DNA of 64,000 nucleotides from Odontocerum albicorne (GCA_949825065.1 OX463846.1:20221413-20285412); one strand, 5' to 3'; counted from the first letter of the stretch, positions 12,181 through 24,844 are shown. Notes: generated by a model from the letters alone, not told the origin. Made by a program: numbers and translations.

Positions 12181-15100
12181 ATTCCCAATGGGGAAAAACA
12201 AAATGCTCCAATCCGGTCTTGGGCCTCAGCAAAAAGTTTAGCAAGCCCTCTTCGGTTGCTTGGTATTTAACTAGGCGTTTAATTGTCACGGGATATCTCT
12301 TTTAGAACCACCTTCAATATTTTACACTCAGCATCAGTCACCCCGTTTATAGAGCGTTAATAACAAGCTGCTCACGTCAAGCTAAGAAACATTAAAGAAC
12401 ATCGTAATTTATTTTGGTTCATGATTCAAGTGTCGTAAAAGCTCAAATTCTAAATGAAGAACCACAAATTAATCCCAAAGAAATACTCAACCAAGTTAAT
12501 TATAACTTTGTGTCGAAATAACAAATTAATGTCGAACTACAACTGAAACTTTTCTTATTTCCAAAAGTAAGGCACTTGATACCTCTCAAAGACAGAGAAA
12601 AGATATATTGAAAGTAGTCATTTCAGTTTTGTTATTGTAGAATTCCCGTGTTTAATTTCAACGTATCTTTAATAGAAAGTAAATTTTAAAGCTTTGGATA
12701 ATAAGAGACAAAATTATTGAAACTTTAAGACACTAAAGAAACTCAAGAAACTTGACGTGCTCTACAGCTTCTTACAAATTGGTGAATATTACATCAGATG
12801 TAATCAAAGAAGAGTTTGAGTAGATAATTATAAAAACATTTACATATAATTGGATATTGTATTACATTGACTCTTGATTTGATTTTTTGTTCTAGATTTT
12901 GGGTTATTGTGTATTACATTTTCACTGTTAACCGTATAACCAATTATAAATATATTAATGATGCCTGAAGTGAAAATCTTTGCTAGGTTTTTTTTCATTT
13001 GGCTAACAACAATATTATCGTAGACATGCAAAGTAATTGACGGTTCTAAAATCCACATTTTCCCTATTTTGGAAAGCAATCCCCCCACAAAAGAATGTTC
13101 TATAAAGTAATTTTTCAATACGTGCCATTAGACTGTTGAAGTTTCTCATACAATAAACTCAAAATTTGTGTCAAAAAGTAAATGAGAATGCTAAAAAATT
13201 TCTATAAAAATCATAAAAATCAAATTGTTAAATCAGAAATAATTAATATGTTAAGAAAGGATTTCGAACCATAACAAAAGTATAACTGTTGCGATATGAC
13301 AAATGGAATGGTCAAGAGTTAGGACTTCTTTAACCATAAGGGATATTATCGTAATTTCTTTTATTGTACTTGCATTTTTATAGCACATCGTAGAAAGCAA
13401 CAGCAGATCAATGTTGTAAATATATGAAGTAGAAAATAACAGAAAATAAATGTTTTATTTTTGGTTAATTTTGATAAAAAATACACAACAGTACGCAATA
13501 AAAAGGTAATGGTTATTTTATGCAGTGAAGTATTAACAGAACCAACAACCTGAAAACGAATTCGATAAATATTTTAGATGCTATTTTCTTTTTACAGTGT
13601 TTAATTATATAACGTATTACTAACTATAAACACATTGCTCAATGTATCCATTCAAAATGTTGATTCCAATAGTTTAATCGTAGATGCACTTGTGAAGAAT
13701 TTTGTAATATCACGATTCATTCCCGGCAGTTTCAGAAATGTTTTCATTTTGTTTATTTTTTACCGTCATTAATACATCTTAAATATACATAGTTTAAAAA
13801 AAAGTGAATGATCAAGTACAAGTACATAAAACTGCAAAAACCCTTTATGGGTATTGTGCCCCTCATTTCTAGACAATACCTGTGATGATGCAGTCGCATT
13901 TCTTAATCAAAAGTTTTAGTATAACACTCTGAAACTTTATCACCCTTACACAAACTTAAGTTCTAAGCTATCACACACATTAACATATTACAACTATCAC
14001 ACATATCATCTTATGAAAATTGGAAAGTGGTTATGAAGTAATACTTGAGAGCTTCACATTTCAAATGAATTTGTAAGTTAATTACTCCATGACTAAACAG
14101 AAAAAATGTCACACAAGAGAAAAAATGTCACACAATATAACACTCATGATTTTGATAAAACCTCTTAAATAACACGAGAAATTTATTAAGCGCTATTTTG
14201 TAACACCGGTTACCCCAAGAGCGCTCCAAAAATGTGAACACTAGGACAGCAATAAATTTAGGCGATACAAAGCCTTCTAACAAAAACAGTCTAGGAATTG
14301 TAAGGTGTGCCTACGTGCTAAGCATGCACAAATTGTTCCTATGGTGTTTAGGCAGTTACTTGAAAAATATACTGCCATTCTAAAAAAATAATTATTTTTG
14401 CCCGTTTTTTTAAATATGCAACATTTACAATTTAGGATTTGATTTGAATTTTAAATCACGTTTCATAAATTGAAAAATATCGTACAATACAACTTGTGGC
14501 TTTATTTGTAAGTTAACTGTGTTATGAAAATACTTTTATCTCATATTTAGTAAATTTGTACTATTTGTACTTGACTGGAACCTAGCCTAAGTGTAATTGG
14601 AGGACTGAATGGAATATTTTTACCTCTGAAATAATGGCATTGAATAATGTTGTGGTCCATACTTGGTTAAACCCTCAGGACTAATAACATTAACTTGAAG
14701 ATCTTTTAACCAAAGCGTAGCATCTGGAGTTAAACTGACTGCTGAGAAAAATGACATACTGCCATACCGTACTTAAATAAAAAAATAGTACTTTTGTATG
14801 AATATTTATTACTGTCGCATTTTATCATATTATAAAACTCCTTCGAATGTCATGGACTCTGGAACAATAAAAATATAAAACTATACATAAATGTTCGAAA
14901 ATATTTAGAAAGGATAAAGAGTATGGTTAAGTCAACATAAAAAGTTGTTTAATAAATAAGTAAAACCAATTTTTTTTAGTCAAGTTTAAGTAATACCATC
15001 ACGCCGTTTCCTTGTCAGGTTTCTTTTACAACAATGTATATATTCGACTTCCAAAATATTATTCATGCAGTTTCTTGCTCATAAAATCTATTAAAATAAT

Positions 15101-15849
15101 CGCTCTGTTGAAAATATATTTTATTGAAAAAAATGATTCGTCCGAATTAAAAAAAAAATCCAGAAATAATAAAATGTAGAAATAAATATTAAATTTCCAA
15201 TTATAAAAAATTATATCTGCTTGTTTTCTCAAGATATTTTCTATAAATAAAAATAAGGTAAAAAATACGTAATAAATAATCGTTAGAGTACGTGATAAAT
15301 AATTGTTTAAATATGTAATAAATAATTGTTAAAATATGTAATAAAAATTGTTGAAAAAAGTCAATTCAGGAATATAAACTGCAATGTGAGCAAAAATAGC
15401 ACTTTCGTTGTATACAGTATAATATGGCGTACGTATACCAAGTAGAAATCTATTCCATTTCACAAGGAAAACGTTACACGACTTTGTTCTAGTACTTGAC
15501 TTATTGTATTTGATTATTTTTTTTCACTGTAGTACTTTACCTAAATGATTTCATGCAGAATATATCATCTGAATTTTGCTGATTTTTGTCATCGATATTT
15601 TGTCTTATATGATATTAAGGAAATATTGCTATGATTTATAAAAGACATACGTGTCCTCCATTTTTTTAAAGAATCTTTAAACTTTATTATTATTTTAAAG
15701 TTTTGGTTTATCAGGCCTTTGTCACTTTTTATGGATAAAACGACCCGTTTTTAAGGGACCATTGGAAGTCAAGTATAAAATCCAAGAGGTGAAAGAAAAC
15801 TTGCTACAAAATTTGCTTGAACGAACTTTGAAATAAAAAAATGAAGAAA
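12181..15849. other. Intron 1, unassigned stretch
   Basis: Long AT-rich stretch. A GC-richer island at 12190-12370 is unassigned. The 92-codon minus frame at 12840-13118 has no recognised domain. A 17-bp duplication containing AAAAAATGTCACACAA lies at 14101-14136. Confidence 0.45.
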
Positions 15850-16015
15850 AATTAACATATTGTTTTATAATGTTAAAATTAACATATTGTTGTATATTGT
15901 TAAATTAAACATATTGTTTTATAACGTTAAAATTAACATATTGTTGTATAACGTTAAAATAAACATATTGTTTTATAACGTTAAAATTAACATATTGTTG
16001 TATAATGTTAAAATT
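15850..16015. repeat. 27-bp tandem array, six copies
   Basis: Six units of about 27 bp (ATTAACATATTG, then T- or G-variant, then TATAATGTTAAA). Units with TTTTATAA and TTGTATAA alternate, giving a 54-bp higher-order period. The unit is a multiple of three, so one frame is open, but there is no sign of coding use. Confidence 0.9.
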
Positions 16016-17288
16016 GATTATTCATTAATATATTTTGCAACAATATATTTGATTTAAATATTTGTATGAATGTTTTTCAGTACTGCTGCAAAAAAAATTG
16101 AACATGTTATCTCAATTCCATTAATATTAAGATTATAGGTTTCCTAATTAAAGTTTTTGAATTCTAAGTAAAAAATGTCCGTGAGATACAGTTTGTTCAG
16201 AATTAATTAGCTTTATTTGTTACAAACGATTCCGAGCTTTGTTCTGCTACTTTTGAACGACAGAAACGTTTTTTGAAAATGCCAGCAAAATTTTCCATTT
16301 ATTTTTTCTTTAAAAAACATTATGCGACATCGTTGAAGTAGGGTTTACATTTCAACCGAATTACTATTGAAACATGAAATCAGTGACAATGTTTATATTA
16401 CTTTATTGTGATATTGCGTTGAAAAATATTCATTAATTAGTAGAAAACTAAACAAATATGATGACAAATAGTTTTTTTTCATTATCAGAAATGAATTTCT
16501 CTCGATTTTAACACATCAAACATACTCGTATATAAAAAAAATATGATAAATATATATCAGTTAAAACAATACACGGTTATATTTGTGAGGTCTTTGAACA
16601 ATTTAATTAAAAATAATTTTTCATATTGGTGTCGTAAATTTGGGATTTAAATGGGTGTTCTCTTAAAATAAATAAACAAAATATAAATCTAAAGGAGTTG
16701 AAAGTGCTAATGAAAAGTTGTGTTTTATATTTTTAATCTATTTTTTGATTGAATGTAATACGTGACTATAATTTAACTACATTTTTATGCTAAATAAAGC
16801 AAATATATTGGAGTGTCATGATGTTTTTATCAAATTGACCGAATTATCGCTTCGAGAACACGAGTTTTTGTTAGTTATCGGGTGCCATTCAAACTGGGGA
16901 ACGGATCGGCATAACATTTTTCTAAATGTTTCGATTAGTATTATGTACAAATAATCTTGCGTCTTAATACAAATCATCTTGAGCGTATTGGTTAAAATAG
17001 TCTTACCTCTTATTTAAGTGTATTGATTGAAGTTTTCAAGTTTGCAACAAGTTGTTTTGTCCTAGTTTGTATAAATATTTTTTAATTTGAGCTGAAATAA
17101 AAAAATGAGCTGGAATAAAAAAAAACGTAAATTTATTATAAATGTATTCCCCATTTTGGACAGTTTCTTGGAAGATATGGTATTTTTATAACATATATCT
17201 TAATCTTTCATATTTTATTAAGCATCTTAGTTTCTATGGAAAAGCAATCTAAAGTTGAGATTTTTTAATAACTTATTTTTGTTCACAG
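16016..17288. other. Intron 1, last part
   Basis: AT-rich, with no recognised element. The end is a good splice acceptor context, TTTTTGTTCACAG, immediately before exon 2. Confidence 0.5.
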
Positions 17289-17464
17289 CTTGTAACATTC
17301 TTCTCCACGACGTCGAAGACATCTATACTCTTCGGAATTACGGCAAATCTGCTAATTGCACGCTATCAGCTATCTTCCCAGCTTCAATAAGAGTTATCGC
17401 CATGAATGTAGGGGTATCATCAGGACATTCGAGCCGAGAAATAGAGACTGGAACAATTTCAAAG
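17289..17464 (+). CDS. CUB-domain protein, internal exon (second in window)
   Basis: This 176-nt exon is entered in phase 1: C from the previous exon plus CT makes Pro. It ends on a full Lys codon before the donor GTGCGT at 17465. It encodes 59 residues starting PCNILLHDVEDIYTLRN and ending GTISK. Cys 72 and Cys 94 of the joined peptide, the latter in SANCTLSAIF, match the first disulfide pair of a CUB domain, where the second Cys sits in an N-C-x-(L/W) strand. Residues IRVIAMNVGV form the next beta strand. The frame continues without a break into exon 3. A foldback element begins only 27 bases into the following intron. Confidence 0.9.
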
Positions 17465-17490
17465 GTGCGTTACCAAACTATATCCCATTT

Positions 17491-17759
17491 GTAATTTATT
17501 TTTAACAAACACTGTTTATTCCACTTTTTTATGACGGTATAACCCTACCGGTTTCAAGGCTTTCACCTCATCTTCAGGGGAGCGTAAACAAGAGCAGGGG
17601 AGCGTAAACAGTCTTGTTTACGCTCCCCTGAAGATGAGGTGAAAGCCTTGAAACCGGTAGGGTTATACCGTCATAAAAAAGTGGAATAAACAGTGTTTGT
17701 TAAAAATAAATTACAATGTCTTTAAACCTCCACAACGTTAATGCCTTAACTATAAACAA
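17491..17759 (+). mobile_element. Foldback element, copy A, with 12-bp target duplication
   Basis: Two arms of about 90-100 bp are near-perfect inverted copies with almost no spacer (arms about 17491-17590 and 17612-17711). An outer tail, GTCTTTAAACCTCCACAACG onward, follows on the right only. The flanks carry the identical 12-mer TATATCCCATTT at 17479-17490 and 17760-17771, which I read as a target-site duplication. The arm contains CTGAAGATGAGG, then GCCTTGAAACCGG, resembling motifs near the ends of Penelope-like retroelements; that link is inference. Copies B (24845-25039) and C (62879-63345) are the same family. Confidence 0.88.
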
Positions 17760-17771
17760 TATATCCCATTT

Positions 17772-18058
17772 ACTGAATATGGAGTTATTATATTATATAA
17801 TATAATCAAACTTAATTTATCTAAAAATACATTAAAGTCCCTCCCTGTACTAGAAAGAAAAAGCCCTTTGCCTGAATAAATACCTACTTTCTCACCTTGA
17901 GTTGTTTGGATGCTCAGTCATTGTGCTTCATTAAGCATATTTTCTCATAGTGAGTCTATCAGAAGGGAGTGGTCTTTTAAAACTGCCTTAAGATTTTTTT
18001 AATTAAGTCCGTTGGATTTGTCACGCCACAATAATGTTAATATCTGCCGAAATATTTA
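17772..18058. other. Intron 2, unassigned
   Basis: AT-rich, with no recognised feature. Confidence 0.5.
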
Positions 18059-18260
18059 TATCAAATTTATTTATTTATATATAAAGTTAAAAAATATACA
18101 AAATATGGAGAAAAAAAACAGATGTACAAAAACAATGCAATTTCAAGTGTGCAATATTAGATTAAATGAATCCGGGTTTGTTGTCTGTCATTTGATGTGA
18201 TCCCAGTAAACTAGGCTTTTACCTGTATTTTACTGGAACAAATTAAAAAACATTCAAGGC
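18059..18260 (-). mobile_element. LINE 3' end, truncated copy
   Basis: The segment from about 18150 to 18235 aligns with 46560-46650, the 3' untranslated end of the large minus-strand LINE. Shared blocks are AATGAATCCGGGTTTGT (versus AATGGATCTGGGTTTGT) and AGTAAACTAGGCTTTT-CCTGTAT. TTTATTTATTTATAT at about 18065 corresponds to the tail. It is probably a severely 5'-truncated insertion of the same family. Confidence 0.7.
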
Positions 18261-18264
18261 AACA

Positions 18265-20485
18265 TCGCCGATACCAAAAGTCTGGTGAATAGGAAATTGA
18301 TTATTATCAACTCAATTTTTTTAAACTTAAAATAATTACACCTGATATTTATGATTTTCCTTTGGTAAATATCAAAAAGCGCTCTATACGTCAGGTTACT
18401 TACATAACATACAAGTTATATGTTTATTTTGTATGCTTAAGGTGTAAGTATAAAAAGTCAAAGAAAACGTAAAAGTTGTATGGATGAAAAAGATGAGAAG
18501 GATATATGTCGCAAAAAAAACATCTGGCGCTTTTTCCTCTATAACAGAAACGGCGTGGTGTATGTATATGTATACACTCATGTATTTAAAAACTTTATCT
18601 CAACCACTCGTCTGAATCATTTAATCATTATTTCTTTTCACCGCTATGCTTTGCAATGCATGCACATAATCGTTATGGTACTGCAAATGCACATTCAAAC
18701 AAATTGCATATTACGAATGAATAACCATACTGTTTCGGTAAAATTGTCAAAGCCAGTACAAAATTCTAATGGAAAACTGAGTAAAAGTTTTGCGTGAAGA
18801 ATAAACAAAAAGGGAAAAAATATTTCCACGTATTTATAATATATTGCATTTTTATATGGCAAAATAGAAGAAGCAAGCAAATGACTCATAAATCTACCTT
18901 TTATTAAATAGCTGAAATCCATTCTAATTTTTAATAAAATAAATAAAGCACTTTTTTTTATTTTGTATTTATCACTGTTTGATTTGAGTTAACTGTCGGT
19001 TTTAAAGACCTCTGTCTTCCTCGTTGTGTTAAGATGAACTAAATTAATAGTATGTCTAAAGTATATATTTTTCTAATTGTAATATGTACAGAAGAGGGGA
19101 ATAGTGGCTAATAAGGGCAAGGAAGTAAATATACGTCAAAATTATGGCTTTTGAACGGGAAACATATTTGGCAAAGGGATATAATTGAAATTTACTTGGC
19201 TGTTTACAATTATTAACATTACTATACATCATTTTCATTTGAATTTCGTAGCTGTCTAACATAAAATCATGGAACCGCTGTAACGAATCAGTGCTTTATG
19301 AATTTCAAGTTTTATTTATTGAGCTACAGAGTTGACCGCATAAAGATTTAAAAATATCAGATTTTTTAAATATATTTTACAAAATTAATCGTTCAAAGAC
19401 GTTGTTAACGAAGCTAAAAATAAATAAGGTTGGGCTGGATAATGATCTGTTTAGATTTTTTTCGTGCCATTAAAAACCATTAAAAATCTGAATAATTAAT
19501 AATACAATTATTTTGAAACGTAAAATACTAAGAATTTTGTTTAATAAAAGTACTTTTTACGAAAGTGGGTGATTACGTACATTAACTAATCATTTTTAAA
19601 TATCATTTTATGAAAGGAAAATATATTCGAAAATAATAACTTTCTTTTTCCATTAATACTGCGTCACGTGTTTCTACAATATAATATATTCTTTTTGGAG
19701 ACTATTCAATGGAATTACTCAAATTTGTTACGAGAGCAATTTTTAGATCCAACTGGTGTTATATTTTATGGGAAATGTATGTTATGTGGTATATTGACCC
19801 AAAAGATTTTTTTAATGAGAATGTATATTTACAATGTTTTTAAATAAATTATTTTCAATAAGTTTTGTGAAGTCTAGTGTAATTGAAACTAAGCCTCAAC
19901 ATAGGAGGTAGAAACACGTGTTACGGTAATAAATATAATTAATGGGAGAACAAAGTAATTTATATTCATATTCTAATACGGAGTTTAGCAAAATTGTAAC
20001 CGAAATTTTTGATAAAATTCCATTGATTTTAAAGAGAACAAATAGATTTGAGTCTCCAAGCATATTATTTTGATAACCTCCACACCTTATTATCTCAATG
20101 TGTCCAAACAATCTAAATATTCCAACGAAAGATATCGTTATTTAATGGAAAACTTCACTTGAAGTGCTGAAGGTATACTAGAACTCAATGTAAAATGAAA
20201 ATCAAAGCCCTATAATTTTCAGCAATATCAATATCTTAAATGATGATTCCCAAAAGCGTATAAATAACAACATTCACATTTAGGGGGAGAAACGTGGACG
20301 TGGAAAAGTAATAAAATAAACCAATTAGACTCGACGAGGGAGAAGAATGTGTTACGTGTTAATGTATGGTAGTATACGAAATTGAATTATTAAATATGAA
20401 GAGGAGCTATAATCTTACGTGTTTAGTAGGGCGAAAACTGCTCGTTGAAGTGGTTTTGATATGTCGAATGGCTGGAAAACGAAAA
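18265..20485. other. Intron 2, unassigned stretch
   Basis: AT-rich. Several small open frames (for example 18480-18797) show no family signature. Confidence 0.45.
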
Positions 20486-20489
20486 ACTG

Positions 20490-20720
20490 ATTAAAAGATT
20501 TGCAATGCAAGCGTGAGTGGGAGTCGCAGAAGAGGACGACCGAAAATTGTGTGGTTGGACTAATTGAATGAAATTTTGAAAGAAGGAAAGGTAAGGAGGA
20601 AGAGAAATAGAAGAAACTATATTAGATATATGGATGTAGATCAGGCAAAGAAGTAAGCCGTGATAGGAAAAATGGGCGTACAGTCATCTTTGTGTACTCC
20701 AACATGAAAATTGGTGTACT
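20490..20720 (+). pseudogene. LINE reverse transcriptase C-terminal scrap
   Basis: It reads VSGSRRRGRPKIVWLD, then an in-frame stop, then LNEILKEGKV. The basic GRPK-x-x-WLD block is the standard C-terminal tail of one large class of insect LINE polymerases, also seen at 33060-33410 and 44850-45400. The rest of the element is missing. Confidence 0.65.
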
Positions 20721-20724
20721 CGAG

Positions 20725-21700
20725 CGCGGAACAATCTGGCGGATTTAGTGCCACGTGGCATTATTTTTTAAACGACGAGACGAAGTTAAACAATTCTCAA
20801 GTGAATACCAATGCTCAAGCAAGATACATTTATAGGAATATTTTCTAGTCACTTACGAGTATGTAATATTCTAGTCAAGGAAATGTTATATTCTAGTCGA
20901 TTTGGATAGAAATAATACCCCCATGTATTTTCATACACTAACGTCTAATTGTATATCGTTTGAATTTGATCAGGGTTTCAAAGTTTTAGAATAATTGGTA
21001 GTGTTACACGATAATCTCTCATGATTGAAAAGCTTCGAGTGAACTGTTTTGTTAATCGCATTTTCAATATTGCCAATTCTGATGAAAGGCTTTTGTGCGA
21101 GAAATCCAGTCCGGTTTGAATTTTAATGTATTTATTGGTCGGACTAAATGGCTTTCATTAAAATCTTTTTCTGTAAATTCCTACAGAATTTGTATCAACA
21201 ATCATTCAAGATCGTTTATTTTGTATATGGATTGTACATTTCACTGGAAAGTTTATTATTATCTTTGAAATTAATTTACAATAACGTCGGTTGTGCTTTA
21301 TGTTATGATGTTTAGCATTTACTCTGAATAGGGACACCTGGTTCAAATATAAGTGAATTCACTTCCAGACTGTTTATTTAAGATCTTGATTTATTTTATT
21401 TATATGGGGTTTTCTTCATTGAATCTACTTTAATCCATTGATTGAATCTTAGAACACTACTAAAAAAACAAAAAAAAAGTATCGACCAATAAATATACCT
21501 TAAACGAAAACCTAAAGCAAATCAAACTTTTCAGCAATTTCAGAACATTACTTTTCATTACAACAGAACACTGTTTTTTATAAAGTTCATTTACTTGCAC
21601 ACAAACAACCAAAGTATGAACAAGCATCATATATATTACTTCGTATCTGATAGATAAGGAGGTTATTGGCGATCACGAGGAATTGCTGTGTATAATATTA
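20725..21700. other. Intron 2, unassigned stretch
   Basis: AT-rich. No feature recognised. Confidence 0.45.
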
Positions 21701-21705
21701 CACAG

Positions 21706-21890
21706 TGCTCAGTCAATAAAATTTTATAGTACCCTTACAACCAACAATATATTAAAAATATTGAAAGAGTTGAACATAAACTTTTGCGTAACGTCAATTA
21801 CAAATTGCGAATTCATATTAAACATATCAAATTTGTTCATCTAATTGATATTTTAACCTCTCTAAATAAAATAATTACAATATGAATCTT
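21706..21890 (+). pseudogene. LINE reverse transcriptase thumb fragment
   Basis: The plus strand reads YPYNQQYIKNIERVEHKLLR, followed by NVNYKLRIH. This matches the conserved LEY-x-x-x-VW-x-PY...I-x-RVQKKFLR segment of jockey/CR1-like polymerases, also seen at 540-640 on the other strand. The fragment stops just before the 67-bp minisatellite. Confidence 0.55.
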
Positions 21891-21933
21891 GATAATTGTA
21901 CAAAAAATTCTGGAATCGGTATTCGAGTGTTAT

Positions 21934-22469
21934 GAATTCCTGCAATGTATCGCCTTCCGCGTCCCATATCGTATTAGTCTCCAGCGGTTGTCATGTTATG
22001 GAATTCCTGCAACGTATCGCCTTCCGCGTCTCATATCGTATAAGTCTCCAGCGGTTGTCATGTTATGGAATTCCTGCAACGTATCGCCTTCCGCGTCTCA
22101 TTTCGTATTAGTCTCCAGCGGTTGTCATGTTACAGAATTCCTCCAATATATTGCCTTCCGAGTCCCATATCGTATTGGTCTCCAGCGGTTGTCATGTTAT
22201 GGAATTCCTGCAACGTATCGCCTTCCGCGTCTCATATCGTATAAGTCTCCAGCGGTTGTCATGTTATGGAATTCCTGCAACGTATCGCCTTTCGCGTCTC
22301 ATTTCGTATTAGTCTCCAGCGGTTGTCATGTTACGGAATTCCTCCAATATATCGCCTTCCGCGTCCCATGTCGTATTGGTCTCCAGCGGTTGCCATGTTA
22401 TGGAATTCCTGCAATGTATCGCCTTCCGCATCCCATGTCGTATTATTCTCCAGCGGTAGTCATGTTATG
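21934..22469. repeat. 67-bp minisatellite, eight copies, 201-bp higher-order period
   Basis: Each unit begins GAATTCCT at 21934, 22001, 22068, 22135, 22202, 22269, 22336 and 22403, an exact 67-bp spacing. Units 2/5, 3/6 and 4/7 share diagnostic bases: TATAAG versus TTTCGTATTAG versus CTCCAATATAT. The array therefore grew by copying a block of three. All three plus frames stay open for long runs, which explains the 223-codon open frame at 21889-22560. It is richer in GC than the intron around it. Confidence 0.95.
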
Positions 22470-22474
22470 GAATT

Positions 22475-23300
22475 CAGACGAGAAACAATTGTATGTAAGA
22501 ATAGTAGAATGTATAGTAGAATTTAGAATGTATGTACTCGTACTACTCGTGATTCCTTGAAAGTTCATTTGAATCTACTAGCACATAATTATATTGATGC
22601 AATGGATATATTGAACATTGATGTCAACCTATTGAAAACTATTATTTTTATATTTTTTTCTCGTCCGCACGCAGAAAATATTTCTAATATTTGTTTATTT
22701 ATCAAGAATGACATAATAAATTAACTACATTTACATTTTTAAAATTCAAATACTACTTATATCTTCTACATTTAAACCCTTGTGGCGTAATTTATTTTAA
22801 TTTTAGGAATTCGAAAGTCATTGCTATATATAATCGATAGCTTTATAAATAAATGTTTCAATTACCTTCTTTTTTATATTGGAATTATGAATTTTCTAAT
22901 GACATTATGAATAGGGTATAAAAGCCCCAAGGGAACATATATTGATAAAAATAGTAACAAACACTAAAGTAAAATGTTAGAAATGTGGTAATGTATTATT
23001 ATTTAAATTTTGAAAACAATTTACTGTTTAATACCTTGTGCATGCACAACACTCAACACAACAAAGTTGTGGTTTCGATTCAACATATCAAATTTGAGGT
23101 TTCTATGGCACGGTCAAACTTCAAGGCAGGACTAATATGTAGTAGCATGCTTTAATTAATCGGATTTACATATATAAAGCATCGAGAAGATTTTTTAAAG
23201 CATCACATTGCTTTTTGGACTATGTTTGCTAAGTAGCTGATATACCTTCTTTAAAAAAAAAGCAATACATGTGTCGTAGATTTACTTATATCACCGATTC
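22475..23300. other. Intron 2, unassigned stretch
   Basis: AT-rich. Nothing recognised. Confidence 0.5.
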
Positions 23301-23304
23301 CTAT

Positions 23305-23385
23305 GTGAAAAAAAGTCTTTGTCATTCGAAGGGAATGGCACAGCGCGGAGTTCGAAGCTGCGACCTTGTATGCTATTTTCTATAG
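23305..23385 (-). mobile_element. tRNA-like SINE fragment (family 2)
   Basis: On the minus strand it reads AAGGTCGCAGCTTCGAACTC, then CGCGCTGTGCCATTCCCTTC. This is the same module as 57480-57600, where the B box GGTTCAAATCCC is intact. The head is decayed. Confidence 0.6.
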
Positions 23386-23389
23386 CTAT

Positions 23390-24690
23390 AAATATATAGT
23401 ATTATTCAGCTTGAAATTGAAACAGAAATATTAAAAATAACAAACATATATAATAGTTTTCAGCTGAATTCAGTAATTAGATGACAAAGTTCTTATCTAA
23501 GAAATAAAATTTTCTCTGCATGAATGCTGCTAAAATAAAAATTTACTATGATAGAACATTTTTCCAGCCGGAGAATTCGATTTTCACAAATATATTCAGC
23601 GCTCAATCAAAAAAGTTTATTCAATTATTTCAGAGTTCACTGTATACCATAGGTAAGAGAACCGATAATGAATTACGGTTTTCCATTTCAAAAACGACAT
23701 TTTTTTCCAATTTATGCAGATTGAATTCAAACCATGATTCCAATCAATTTAGTGAATTTAAAAGAGAAGATATTCTAAATTTACGTTAATTTATTGAATA
23801 ATCGTACACTTTTTCTACATTCTTAAAAATTCTCACAGGGCGTAAAGTAGGGATAAGTTTAAGTACCCGACTTGCCTAAATCCTTTGTGAACTTACTATG
23901 TGAAAGTTTACTGGATGTTTGGAATGAAGGGCTTTTCTTTTGGGGGAGAAAAGGCTGTCCAATCTTAGATATTACACTGATAACAGCTAATCCAAAAGAA
24001 AAAATAATTTCCTCCATCATTTGAACAAAGATACATACCGTTCAGTTAAGAAATTAACAGAATCAAGATTTCAGTTATTATATCACTGGCCTATACATCC
24101 AGTACAGTAGGGATGCAATAAAACGCCTCCATCCAGGGTAGTTTATTGCTCGGTACTCCACGTCCTCCCACATCAAAACTTCTTATCATAATACCGGTGT
24201 AAACTATAGGATATGCGTTTAAGCTTTTTGCGGGCTGTAAAATAGCACATCCTTGGCCAGTTACCAGATGGAATCCTCAATACGTGACGTAAGCACCTCC
24301 AGTGCCTCATATTTATTGTGGTGGTTGCTGATGTGTCGGAAGATGAAAGTATTTATGACCAACTCAAATCTTTCTCGCATAAGAAAATAAAGATGAATAT
24401 TAAAATAATTTTATTTCTTGAAATTTCAATAACAATGGTAACATTCAGGTGAAAATGTTTTTGATGTTTTGTAATTTTAACACAATAAACCAAATATATT
24501 AATAAAAAAACTTCTTCGTCCTATGTCATCAAACTTCTATATTTTCTGTTTAGTCATTCTGTTTCGGTTTTGTTGTTTTTTCTTTTAGTGGTATGTTGGA
24601 ATGTGCGATGATTTTTTGTTCACATAATTTATAGCTAAAATCATGTTAACAATTACAATGAAGAGAAAACGATTGAGACATTTGACGAGA
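23390..24690. other. Intron 2, unassigned stretch
   Basis: A 89-codon open frame at 23520-23789 is unrecognised and has no splice support. A GC-richer segment at 24060-24370 could be old transposon sequence but was not assigned. Confidence 0.4.
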
Positions 24691-24696
24691 GAAATA

Positions 24697-24776
24697 ATAT
24701 CCTGACCACTAACTGCACTACCGTCTCTCATTGTGATATAGTGGGAATACGGTAGTGCAGTTAGTGGTCAGGATAT
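24697..24776. repeat. Perfect 28-bp inverted repeat with 24-nt loop
   Basis: The left arm 24697-24724 (starting ATATCCTGACCACTAACTGC) is an exact reverse complement of the right arm 24749-24776. The loop is 24 nt. A transcript would fold into a very stable hairpin. It could be a young palindromic miniature element or a small-RNA precursor; a perfect stem favours recent origin over a conserved microRNA. Confidence 0.9.
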
Positions 24777-24844
24777 CTGTTTGATTTTTATCTGTTTTGT
24801 GTAGATTTCTAATGTTATAATTTTTTTGTATCATTATTGATTGT

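Noticed and set aside
12840..13118. 92-residue minus-strand open frame
   Set aside because: No recognisable domain, AT-rich codon use like the intron, and no splice signals or conserved context.
17560..17660. Active hammerhead ribozyme in the foldback arm
   Set aside because: CTGAAGA and GAAAC boxes are present, but by hand I could not form a proper stem I or a well-paired stem II and cleavage site. It may be a degenerate relative; a covariance search is needed.
21934..22469. CRISPR-like array
   Set aside because: Units are contiguous without unique spacers, lie in an intron of an animal gene, and have no cas genes near.
21889..22560. 223-residue repeat protein
   Set aside because: A 67-bp tandem array with few stops keeps several frames open at once; it has no domain and other frames read equally well.
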